Assembly: GCA_900074885.1 (NCBI GenBank)
Contig: FJUW01000063.1
Location: forward strand, 1 to 64,000
Source: Rhynchosporium graminicola
Lineage: Eukaryota > Ascomycota > Leotiomycetes > Helotiales > Ploettnerulaceae
Direction of reading: 5' to 3'
DNA length: 64,000 bases
Each line of letters starts with the position of its first letter. Within the stretch, counting starts at the first letter, position 1. A program made the position numbers and the translations under genes. Below the pieces are notes generated by a model. That model was given only the letters and a program-made list of their open reading frames with translations, ran no database searches and was not told the DNA's origin. Shown here in pieces: positions 1-10,384 of the stretch.

Positions 1-13
1 AATAGTACTATAA

Positions 14-3000
14 GAGCCTGTAATAATCGATAGCTCGTCGGAAAGCGATCTCTACGCAGTATCAGAGCCTTCACCTACGCCGAGTTTCGAAGACGCCCTA
101 GAAGATACAGCGATTCAGGCTACCCCCTCTCCGAAAGAGACCTCTGAACCCTTACGCCAGCGCTCAGAGAGCTTATTTCCCTCCCCGGCTATACTAATCA
201 CCTCTTGCCTACCCTTACTTATACCTACCCCTTCTACCCCAACGACTCAAGGCTATAAGAAGCAGACCGTAGCCCCTATAGACCCTGTAGAAACTAATCA
301 GACCCTGGAGCCTGGAACCCTGGACCCTGGACCGGATACTGCCCCTAAGACCTTAGTATAGCATACAGGCCTTGTAACCGCTACAGCGCCTCGTACCGCG
401 CGACCTTCTATAACCCGCCTACCCTCAGGTGCACAAAAGCAGCGTATAGGCCCTATAGCCGCTACAGCGCCTAGTACCTCCCGACCCTCTACAACCCGCC
501 TACCCTCAGTAGCACAAGCGCAGCGTACAAGCCCTATAGCCGCTACAGCGCCTAGTAGCTCTCGACCCGCTATAACCCGCCTACCCTCTGTAGCTCAACC
601 TACTACAGGGGACGATTCCTTAGCAGAAGAACTAGCAGAGCATCAGGCGGCTATTCGAGTGAGCCTAGAGAAGCCTGCAGTACAGACGCTACTGGCCTAT
701 AGCGTGATACAGGTCCCTGAAAAACAACTACACGCTAGACAAGCTATACTATTTACAGAGGCAGCACAAAGAGTAGCTACAGCCTTCCTGAAACAGCCTA
801 GAGAGAAGCAGCTACTCGACTTTCTTCTACTCCCTAGGGTACTAGGGGTCAGATTACAGAAGAACGACATCGCTAAAACACTAAAAGCCTACCCTACGAC
901 GCTCCCTGAACTCCCTGAAACGTCTACCGACCCTCCGGTAGTATTAAACAACTCAGCAGCAAAGCGCGCTATTAAGCTTCTAGAAAAAGGCTTTATAGGG
1001 CGTGCGTCAAGGGCTCTGATAGACCCTATACCCCTAGCGCCCGATACGCTAGAGACCCTGAAAACCCTTCTCTCTAAGCACCTTATAGGGCACGAGAACC
1101 CCTTTAGTAACGCAAATCCCGCCCCAGGGCAGAATATTAGCCCTGAAGCGATACAGAAGGCGATTCGATCGATCGATAGAGAGAAAGCCTATAGACTCAG
1201 TAGATAGACCCGCCCGCTACTAGATATAGCAGTAAATACAAGCCCTACGTCCCCTGTAGTAAAAGCGCTAGCATACCTAGCGAATATAATCCGATAGGGT
1301 ACCGCTCTAGGCGTAGACCTTCTATGCGCCTCTCGACTTATAGGCCTACAGAAGCCGGATAGCGGCGTACAACTAATCGCGATAGGGGACCTAATCTATA
1401 AGGTAGCTCTGAAAGCGATCCTAGCGACCTCCTTCAGGCCTTCGATACTACTACCGAACCAATTAGGAGTAGGCTCTATAGGGGGAGTAGAGCCTATAAT
1501 CTTTCTGCTCGACCACGCGATTACAGGCCCAAATCGCCTGAAAACACAGCAAATAGCGTCGCTAGATCTCGTTAACGCCTATAATCGTATAGGGCGCTAC
1601 GCGATAGCGTCCGCGGTCGCTAAATACGCCCCAACGCTCTATTGTACTACTAAATAGGCCTATAATCAGCCTTCGATCCTAGTGACAAATAAGGGTCAAA
1701 CGCTAGCTAGCGCTGAAGGAGTACGCCAAGGAGACCCGATCGCTCTATTACTCTTCTCTCTAGCGATACGCCCTATGCTAGAGCACCTTCAAAAAACCCT
1801 ACCGAGAGCGACTATTATAGCGTACCTGGACGATATCTATATCTGTAGTCCGGATTCGACAGCGCTACTCCCTATAGTTACAGAGGCCTTTCAGCACTCT
1901 CCAGTAGCTCTAAATCGCCGAAAGAGTGCCGACTACCCTATCGCACAGCTACAGGCGAAAGGTCTTCAGGCTCTAGGGACCTATATAGGCCCTATAGAAA
2001 CGCGCCGGACCTTTCTACGAGGCAAGATAACCACACTCGCTATAGCACTCGATACCCTAAAGCAGCTCCCGAAATAACACGCTCTACTACTACTCAGAGA
2101 GAGTATTCACTTACTACTACAGCATCTACAGCGCTAGCTATACCCTGAAGGCCTAGAGGTCCTCTGGAAACAAGCTGATAGCTAAATTCACCACGCTATT
2201 CAGGCTCTAATCGCTAGAGAACCAGGGGATCAGAGTGCTCTAGTTCGATCGGCACTTATAGCGCTACAAGTACGCGAAGGGGGCCTAGGGATCCCGATAC
2301 ACGCCCTATTAGCGCCAGGGCTATATAGGGCTGCGAAAGAAGCGAGTAGGCCGATTCTAGAGGCTATATGCCCTAAAATCTACCCTATAAACCCGGAACC
2401 GCTTGATCGCTCTATTTCAACTGCGCGAGAGGTCTTTCAAAGCGTAAATCAAGGCCTAGAGAGTCGTCTACTACTTACGCTACCGAAACTAGCTCTAAAG
2501 ACAAAGCTAGAGAACGCTAGCTACCTCGGCCGCTACTGGCTTAGAACCCTGCCTACGCAAAAGCACTACCTTTTAGCGGATTCTACAGTTACAGAGGCCC
2601 TTCGAACCAGGCTCCTACTCCCTGTAAAACCTCCAATTGCTCCCTGTACAGCCTGTAGCGCCTACCCTGAAATAGGCCATGAAGACACCTATAGAGGAGC
2701 TCAAAGACGCTGGATTATACGCCACGACCAGGTCACCCGTGCATTTATAACTACCCTTTCTAGCCGGGAAGACCTAAAAGTCGAATCAGAGCCTACACCA
2801 GCGACTACAGGCAGCCGACAGCCTGAAAATAGTAAACGCCCTGATTTTTCAGTACTGATAGGCACCTCCAGGCACTACTACGACGTTCAGATAGTAGCGA
2901 TCAATAAGGACTCAGCACGCGAGGAAGCCTACGCTACGCTTACAGAGGCCGCAAACGCGAAACAACTGAAATATAAGGATCTAGGCCCTGTATTTCACCC

Positions 3001-3169
3001 TCTAATTATTTCCGCCGGAGGTCTAATGGAAAAGGATATAGCGAAGACTTATAGGGCTCTTCAGGGCCTACTAGGCCCTAGTAGAGCGAGGTGGCTCGAT
3101 AGCTTTATTGCTACCTCTTTGACTCAGGCGCGAGGTATCGCTACAACGTCAATTATAGCATATAAGTAA
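14..3169 (+). pseudogene. Retroelement polyprotein with RT and REL-endonuclease, RIP-inactivated
   Basis: One frame of about 1050 codons, interrupted by seven stops (359, 1205, 1295, 1655, 2075, 2135, 2183), all TAG or TAA and so explicable as RIP of TGG, CAG or CAA codons. The N-terminal 400 codons are Pro/Ser/Thr-rich with a 27-residue repeat and no recognised domain. The RT has a QGDP motif near 1727 and the catalytic YLDD at 1823-1834. Downstream lie CxxC (2645-2656), RHD (2720-2728) and RPD (2837-2845) followed by Asp at 2882-2884 in YYDVQ: the zinc-knuckle plus PD-(D/E)XK layout of the REL-endonuclease used by R2/CRE elements to nick a specific target. Catalytic motifs are intact but the frame is not. 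Confidence 0.85.
368..604 (+). repeat. Three in-frame 81-bp repeats in retroelement ORF
   Basis: Three tandem units of 81 bp (about 368-448, 449-529 and 530-604, the last incomplete), each coding 27 residues with the core ATAPSTSRP and TRLPSVAQ. They lie in the low-complexity N-terminal part of the element's protein and keep the frame, so they are coding expansions and not junk satellite. Confidence 0.8.
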
Positions 3170-3580
3170 GCCTGAAATACCCTGAGAAGCTACCCCCCGC
3201 CTACCCTGGAGCGAATACAGCCCCGCGCCACAGGGCACCCCTTCTATACTAAAGAAGCACCCCCTCTCTCTTCCTCTCTCTTCTACGCTAGAGAGCACCC
3301 TCCCTATGTCATAGGGCACCCCCCCCCTACGCCGCAGGGCACTCTCTCTCGCTATAGAGCACCCTCTTCTCTTTCATCGAAGGCTTCGATCATCTATCTA
3401 CTACTCGTAGTATATATCGCCTACCCTAGGCTTCTGTATCTCTCTTTTATTTTAGTACTCTCCTTACCTGTATTTATAGCACGCACCCCCTGTACTTATA
3501 GCTCAAGTTTCCTTATAGTTAGAAAACGCCTATAGCAAGATAGCGTAGTTAGATTCAATATCACCTAACCCTTAAACCCT

Positions 3581-5959
3581 GACCCGCCCGCTACTAGATA
3601 TAGCGGTAAATACAGGCCCTACGTCCCCTGTAGTAAAAGCGCTAGTATACCTAGCGAATATGATCCGACAGGGTACCGCTCTAGGCGTAGACCTTCTGTG
3701 CGCCTCTCGACTTATAGGCCTATAGAAGCCGGATAGCAGCGTACGACTAATCGCGATAGGGGACCTAATCTATAAGGTAGCTCTGAAAGCGATTCTAGCG
3801 ACCTCCTTCAGGCCTTCGATGCTACTACTGAACTAACTAGGAGTAGGCTCTATAGGGGGAGTAGAGCCTATAATCTATCTGCTCGACGACGCGATTACAG
3901 GCCTAAATCGCCTGAAAACACAGCAAATAGCATCGCTAGATCTCGTTAACGCCTATAATCGTATAGGGCGCTGCGCGATAGCGTCCGCGGTCGCTAAATA
4001 CGCCCCGACGCTCTATCGTACTACTAAATAAGCCTATAATCAGCCTTCGATCCTAGTGACAAATAAGGGTCAAACGCTAGCTAGCGCTGAAAGGGTACGC
4101 CAAGGAGACCCGATCGCTCTATTACTCTTCTCTCTAGCGATACGCCCTATGCTAGAGCACCTTTAAAAAACCCTACCGAGAGCGACTATTATAGCATACC
4201 TGGACGATATCTATATCTGTAGTCCGGATTCGACAGCGCTACTCCCTGGAGTTACAGAGGCCTTTCAGTACTCTCCAGTAGCCCTAAATCGCTGAAAGAG
4301 TGCCGACTACCCTATCGTATAGCTATAGGCGAAGGGTCTTCAGGCTCTAGGGACTTATATAAGCCCTATAGAAACCCGCTGGACCTTTCTACGAGGCAAG
4401 ATAACTACACTCGCTATAGCACTCGATACCCTAAAGCAGCTCCCGAAACAACACGCTCTACTACTACTCAGAGGGAGTATTCACTTACTTCTACAGCATC
4501 TACAGCGCTAGCTATACCCTGAAGGCCTAGAGGTCCTCTGGAAACAGGCTAACAGCCAAATTCACTACGCTATTCAGGCTCTAATCGCTAGAGAGCTAGG
4601 GGATCAGAGTGCTTTAGTTCGATCAGCACTTATAGCGCTTCTAGTACGCGAAAGGGGCCTAGGGATCCCGATACACGCGCTACTAGCGCTAGGGCTATAT
4701 AGGGCCGCGAAAGAAGCGAGTAGGCTGATTCTAGAGGCTATATGCCCTAAAATCTACCCTATAAACCCGGAATCGCTTAATCGCTCTATTTCAACTGCGC
4801 GAGAGATCTTTCAAAGCGTAAATCAAGGCCTAGAGAGTCGTCTACTACCTACGCTACCGAAACTAGCTCTAAAGATAAAGCTAGAGAACGCTAGCTACCT
4901 CGGCTGCTACTGGCTTAGAACCCTGCCTACGCAAAAGCACTACCTTTTAGCGGATTCTATAGTTACAGAGGCCCTTCGAACCAGGCTCCTACTCCCTGTA
5001 AAACCTCCAATTGCTCCCTGTACTGCCTGTAGCGCCTACCCTGAAATAAGCTATGAAGACACCTATAGAGGAGCTTAAAGACGCTAGATTATACGCTACG
5101 ACCAGGTCACCCGTGCATTTATAACTACCCTTTCTAGCCGGGAAGACCTAAAAGTCGAATCAGAGCCTATACCAGCGACTACAGGCAGCTGATAGCCTGA
5201 AAATAGTAAACGCCTTGATTTTTCAGTACTAATAAGCACCTCTAGGTACTACTACGACATCCAGATAGTAGCGATTAATAAGGACTCAGCACGCGAGGAA
5301 GCCTACGCTACGCTTACAGAGGCCGCAAACGCGAAACAACTGAAATATAAGGATCTAGGCCCTGTATTTCACCCTCTAATTATTTCCGCCGGAGGTCTAA
5401 TAGAAAAGGATATAGCGAAGACTTATAGGGCTCTTCAGGGCCTACTAGGCCCTAGTAGAGCGAGATAGCTCGATAGCTTTATTACTACCTCTTTAACTCA
5501 GGCGCGAGGTATCGCTGCAACGTCAATTATAGCATATAAGTAAGCCTGAAATACCCTAAGAAGCTACCCCCCGCCTACCCTGGAGCGAATACAGCCCCGC
5601 GCCATAGGGCACCCCTTCTATACTAAAGAAGCACCCCCTCTCTCTTCCTCTCTCTTCTACGCTAGAGAGCACCCTCCCTATATCACAGGGCACCCCCCCC
5701 CTACGCCGCAGGGCACTCTCTCTCGCTATAGAGCACCCTCTTCTCTTTCATCGAAGGCTTCGATCATCTATCTACTACTCGTAGTATATATCGCCTACCC
5801 TAGGCTTCTGTATCTCTCTTTTATTTAGTACTCTCCTTACCTGTATTTATAGCACGCACCCCCTGTACTTATAGCTCAAGTTTCCTTATAGTTAGAAAAA
5901 CGCCTGTAGCAAGATAGCGTAGTTAGATTCAATATCACCTAACCCTTAAACCCTAACCC
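3581..5959 (+). mobile_element. Non-LTR retroelement copy 2, 5'-truncated
   Basis: Direct head-to-tail repeat of copy 1, starting at the point equivalent to about position 1208 and running to the same telomere-like tail (5940-5959). The join reads CCCTGACCCGCCCG, so the previous telomeric tail and the truncated 5' end share ACCC microhomology. Coding remnants run from 3581 to 5543 with more stops than copy 1. Differences from copy 1 that I compared are transitions (G to A, C to T), as expected if the two copies were RIP-mutated separately. The RT and endonuclease motifs are recognisable but the frame is dead. Confidence 0.85.
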
Positions 5960-6342
5960 ATCTATCTACTACTCGTAGTACATATCGCCTACCCTAGGCT
6001 TCTGTATCTCTCTTTTATTTAGTACTCTCCTTACCTGTATTTATAGCACGCACCCCCTGTACTTATAGCTCAAGTTTCCTTATAGTTAGAAAAACGCCTG
6101 TAGCAAGATAGCGTAGTTAGATTCAATATCACCTAACCCTTAAACCCTAACCCATCTATCTACTACTCGTAGTACATATCGCCTACCCTAGGCTTCTGTA
6201 TCTCTCTTTTATTTAGTACTCTTCTTACCTGTATTTATAGCGCGCACCCCTTGTACTTATAGCTTAGATTTCCTTATAGTTAGAAAAACGCCTGTAGCAA
6301 GATAGCGTAGTTAGATTCAATATCACCTAACCCTTAAACCCT
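5960..6342 (+). repeat. Two tandem 3'-tail units of the retroelement
   Basis: Units 5960-6153 (194 bp) and 6154-6342 (189 bp) repeat only the last part of the element, beginning with ATCTATCTACTACTCG (equivalent to 3392 in copy 1) and ending in the telomere-like motif. Both begin at the identical internal base. The last unit ends CCTAACCCTTAAACCCT and abuts unique host DNA at 6343. Confidence 0.9.
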
Positions 6343-7365
6343 GGCGGAACAAAAGGGCCTCTGTAAGAAGTTTCATGATGTCCTGACCTTCGTATACTGA
6401 AAAGCTGAGTGGCCGTTATACATATCGACCATGGGGATCGGTAAACAGTATCATTTCGCGTGATTTCTGCGCGCCAACCTTCGCCTGGGGCTAATATCGC
6501 GGCCCACCAACGCGCTGCATCGTCGTCGACATTTCCGAGATTGATATGAAGTTCGTCTGGGGAAATTTCAGCACGCTCATATATCCAATCAGCTGCAGCA
6601 GCAAAATAGAAAATACAGCCTTCATGCGGTACACAGTGTACCGCAGCGTCAGACTGTTGCATCTCTAGCCAGCGGGCTGATAGAATATATGCCCAAGCAA
6701 AAGCTAGAATAGCAAGGAAGTTGCCGCTCACGGCATTCCCTTCACCATGAAGCCCCGGCCAATTGGTGAAACGTGAATCATTCGTGAAATAACATGGGGT
6801 CGATCGTTGGATGCCCAGCAATAGCTGATAGGGAATAATCTTATTCTTAAGACCGCAAAACTCCTGTGTTGTCCGCCAGGTTGAGTGCCCGCTAATATAC
6901 AATTCTGACCCCTTCACACCTCTTTGTTCCAGTCGTAACTGCAGCGGTCCACGGTTTTCGATTACATCGCTGGCAAGATATGCTGGAACCCTTCCAAGAA
7001 TATTTCGGAGCTGGAGGTGGTACGGTTGAAGGCCGTCGTGAAAATTTGTGTCCTTGGAGTAAGATGACCAAATCTTGTAGCTTCTTACAAGCATGCGCTG
7101 ATTATCCACCTGGCTGGCTCGAACAGCATCTTCCAGCTCACTCATCTGCATTGCAACAATGTGGTCAGGACGAGTTATGGCATAAGGATCTGAGTAGAGG
7201 ACGTACACTTGAAGTGGAAAATGAATGCTGAAGCAGCGCTAAAAGCAATGGAGGTATGGCAAGATACAATAAGAATTGAGGAGGCTTCCAGCGAGCAACA
7301 CAACATAGAAGGGTGGCATTAAGGATGTCTTGAGTGGGATCCAGCGGAAGGTAGGGCTTCGTCAA
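6343..7365 (-). pseudogene. Conserved fungal hypothetical protein, truncated and frameshifted
   Basis: A minus-strand frame of about 290 codons (7208 down to the array) is preceded by an ATG frame at 7365-7165 in another phase. The first frame starts MTKPYLPLD, has WKPPQF and a hydrophobic Leu/Pro stretch; the second continues VLYSDPYAITRPDHIV and includes GNAVSGNF and AFAWAYILSARW. Together they look like one protein with a one-base shift near 7208, unless an unseen intron joins them. The 3' end stops abruptly at 6342: the last codons (PGFKG and the TAG) are read from the telomere-like tail of the retroelement. I believe this is a family of uncharacterised proteins widespread in Pezizomycotina; I know no function. 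Best read as a pseudogene broken by the array. Confidence 0.65.
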
Positions 7366-9619
7366 ATATAGTTGGTTGTAAAAAGAAGTTTTCGATGCTT
7401 GAAGAAGAGGCTGAAGGATTTCCGTGTTCCAGGCTACCAGATATCAGCTGTCGCCGACATTTCAGCCTCGTTGAAGTGCCTCGGCATTTCGCCCGCCTAC
7501 GTTAGAAAGCAGCTTAGCTTATCCCCCGGACTGCTGCCTGAATTACCGTGGGTCCGTTTCGGCTAATTTGACCACTCACAGGGCTACGTTTTAGTAGAGA
7601 GAGAAGAGACAGTAATATTGCTCTATATGCGAATATAAAAGAGGAAATATCCGGCCTACGATTTGCAGGATCAGTTGGATCAGCTGATATATCCTTACGT
7701 ATCGTATTTGTACTCTTGATTAACGGATTTAACTTTATTTTAGCACATTTTAACTATTTATTTATATATCAATAATAGTAGATCTTAACGACTCTACTTT
7801 AGGGGCCCTTTCCAGAAGTAGGCGAAACCGAAATATCCGCGCAAGCGAAAGGTGTCTAATAAGATTAGAATAAGAAAAAATATAATTTAGATATGAATGA
7901 AGCTGAACATAATCAGCAGAGCGATGACGATAACTTCAAGCAGGCTCATGACGAGGAATGGGTCAAAGCGACGTGGTGGCTGAAGGGATATCCGAGAGGG
8001 AAAAACTTAGGGCGAGGAAAGCGATGATAGTCGGGAATAGATTATAAAACAGACCTAAGCAATTTTGAAAGGTATTAATCATTATACTATATCGTAAACC
8101 CTAGGGACTTCAGATAATTAGAGTGATGCTTTGTAGAACTTTATCAGTTAGGTTGATTTGTTTAGTGTCATATCTTAAGTGAGAAAATGCGCATGCACAA
8201 TGTAAAGAGGGCGTTATTTTGTCAAGTATTTCCCTGTTATGATACAAGATTGTTGGGATTCTAGGCTTGAAGTCACCTTTGTCCTCAGGTATTACACCTT
8301 TTCTAGATACACAAGCTCCAATATGACTCTAGTTACCAATAGTACCACGTCGATTCACCTGCGTCTGCCCACCAGGAGTAACGCCAATATGAAAGAGGCC
8401 GGGCATTTGCTTTCTGCAATATCACACAAGTCCACAAAGAGAGGAGAGAGTCACTATTATGGCAAATATTCGTGACTTATCTGCCAAGCGCGTTCAGTCC
8501 TCATCCGTGTGATCTTTCCTTATCTCATCTTACCAACAGCTTGAATTGAGTCACGATAACTATTCTCTACCTAGCCTCTACAACATCCACTTCAGTCCAT
8601 CCTCCCTTGACAGAGGATCTTTTCATTCTTGATAGTCGCCACCGGTGGCAGGCTTACCTGCCATACGACACTAGTGTTCAGGCATCTCAGATTCAGATTG
8701 ATGAGATCTTTCTCCTCCCTTTAGTAATGCGGTCCGAGTTCTGCTAGTAAAGAGTGCCCTAAGTCCACAATGTATCTCCCGGACTTGATCCCTCCTTCCT
8801 TGACCCAACATTCGGGACTTCGGCTAGAAGAAGCTGCTCATCTGACACTAGCTTACAATCAGGACCTTTAGCTGGTTTGTCAGGCGGAAGTTGTCGCCTC
8901 AAACGTTCAGTATAGCTCAGATACAGAGCGATAGCTCGAATAGTCAAGTCCCGCAGAGCATTCCACTTCAACCTGGACTTCGGTCAAAATCGGTTAACTG
9001 CTTGGCTCTATTGCTCCTATCTTTGAATCTGGTAGAATCGGATAATAGACCAATTCATTTTCTGCTCAATGGCCAATATATAAATTACAAGTGCCAAGTA
9101 GTACAGTAAATCACTTTCCAGCAAAAGACTTACTAGGCAAGAATATATCTCAACAAGTGCATGTACTCAAACCACCTCAAGAACTGCTTTAAATGCGCCT
9201 GGTACCCCGTGCTTCAAAGAAAAAATAAATTTAAATTTGAGGCTTAAGCCTTTACTATATGGATAACCCAAAGCTATGACATGTTTATTACCGTCTTGTT
9301 TTTGTAATAATTCCTCTTTCATGTCTTGATTCGCATATGAGAACATACCCTCGAGCCTGCCCGATTCATACTCTTAATACCTAGAGCATTCCGAAACCTC
9401 CATCTAGCTTATAAGCACGAATATGCAACTCGAATAGTTCCAGGTCGTTTGATAGAAAAGTCACGTGATAATCCACATCGGCTTAGCTCCTTTGCACATC
9501 TATCGGTCTCCTTGCTTCTCCAACTATTACCAAGGAACTCCGATCTGCACGCTCTGCAAAGAAAGCCCTCGCATCCTTCGGATTGGACAGTTCAACGCTC
9601 TTATAGGCTCTTGCGCCTT
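7366..9619. other. Intergenic region, no supportable gene
   Basis: Only short frames without domain signal occur here. Around 7640-7900 the sequence becomes AT-rich and poor in CA/TG compared with its flanks, perhaps an old RIP-mutated repeat fragment, but no element could be recognised. A long open stretch (9449-9619) ahead of the APH-like gene lacks an ATG in that frame. Confidence 0.5.
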
Positions 9620-10384
9620 ATGTCTGTCTTCTATAAAGATGCCCAGGTCGTCGGCGATTCAGATGATAAGATCTACTTCTTCAATCTTACTACCTCCACC
9701 TTTATAAAACGCGAGAAACCCCTCGGCGAGAGAAACATTAGCAGGAAGACGGGAAAGGCTATTGAAAATCTATTGTTCAAAGAACGCTTTCGAAACGAAG
9801 CTGCTGCACTACAACTGCTCAGACGTCATACAAAGATTCCAGTACCTGGCTTAAGATCATGGGGAGAGGACAGCGAAGGATTGCTATTCCTTGAGACGGA
9901 CCTTGTTCCGGGAGTCCAACTCGGAATGGCTGGGGATAAGTGCCGGATGCCGATCCTCCATTCCCTCAATGAAGAGAAAGTTGACGAGAAATGCGACCGA
10001 TGCGCCCACCTAGCTCAGAAATTTTTTAGGAGATTCGTCGAAGAAAAGCTCCTACCCGAGCTCAGAAATCTCAAATCATCCACGACTGGACTTGATGGAT
10101 TGGTGATTCCGCCCAAGTGGATGATCCTGGGCGCCGTCGATCGAGCCACTTGTGAGACAAAAACGTCCGACAAAGAAGAATACGTTATGACCCATGGCGA
10201 TCTCGGACCCCACAATGTCTTGATGGATGTGGAAACATTGGAGGTTATCTCTATTATTGACTGGGAGTACAGCGGCTATTTTCCTCCGGAATTTCAGAAA
10301 TGGGGTGCTACACGAGGGGAACATTTCGCTCATTTTAAGGATGAGGATCTTGCTCGCAAACTGGCTGCTACTATTGGTCTATAG
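9620..10384 (+). CDS. APH-like phosphotransferase (protein-kinase fold)
   Basis: 254 residues from the ATG at 9620; the frame is open further upstream to about 9449, but without an ATG there. It has the aminoglycoside-phosphotransferase/choline-kinase-like catalytic loop H192-G193-D194 with N199 (HGDLGPHN) and the metal-binding D214 in IIDWEY, followed by GYFPPEF, typical of the large fungal APH family. The N-terminal lobe has an ExxALQLLRRHTKIPVP segment, matching the helix and strand after the ATP-binding lysine region. Substrate is unknown; fungal members are numerous and mostly uncharacterised, so no drug resistance should be inferred. At 254 aa it is somewhat short, and an upstream exon may be missing. 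It is isolated in gene-poor DNA. Confidence 0.7.
   Translation: MSVFYKDAQVVGDSDDKIYFFNLTTSTFIKREKPLGERNISRKTGKAIENLLFKERFRNEAAALQLLRRHTKIPVPGLRSWGEDSEGLLFLETDLVPGVQLGMAGDKCRMPILHSLNEEKVDEKCDRCAHLAQKFFRRFVEEKLLPELRNLKSSTTGLDGLVIPPKWMILGAVDRATCETKTSDKEEYVMTHGDLGPHNVLMDVETLEVISIIDWEYSGYFPPEFQKWGATRGEHFAHFKDEDLARKLAATIGL

Larger units (their letters stand above)
1..3580 (+). mobile_element. Non-LTR retroelement, telomere-tailed, copy 1
   Basis: Most complete copy of a LINE-like element; its 5' end probably lies left of the window. One frame runs from about 14 to 3169 and carries reverse transcriptase and a restriction-enzyme-like endonuclease. A 3' UTR of about 410 bp follows, with CACCC-rich short repeats (3215-3370), ending in telomere-like CCTAACCCTTAAACCC at 3564-3579. 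There is no poly-A tail and no LTR. TA is greatly over-represented and CA/TG depleted, as expected from RIP. The domain set is that of site-specific CRE/R2-type elements, which include telomere-targeted MoTeR elements of Magnaporthe (family knowledge); assignment to a clade is inference. Confidence 0.85.

Noticed and set aside
5960..6342. True telomere within the window
   Set aside because: Each unit has only two or three degenerate CCCTAA-like repeats, not a telomere tract; they are junction or target remnants.
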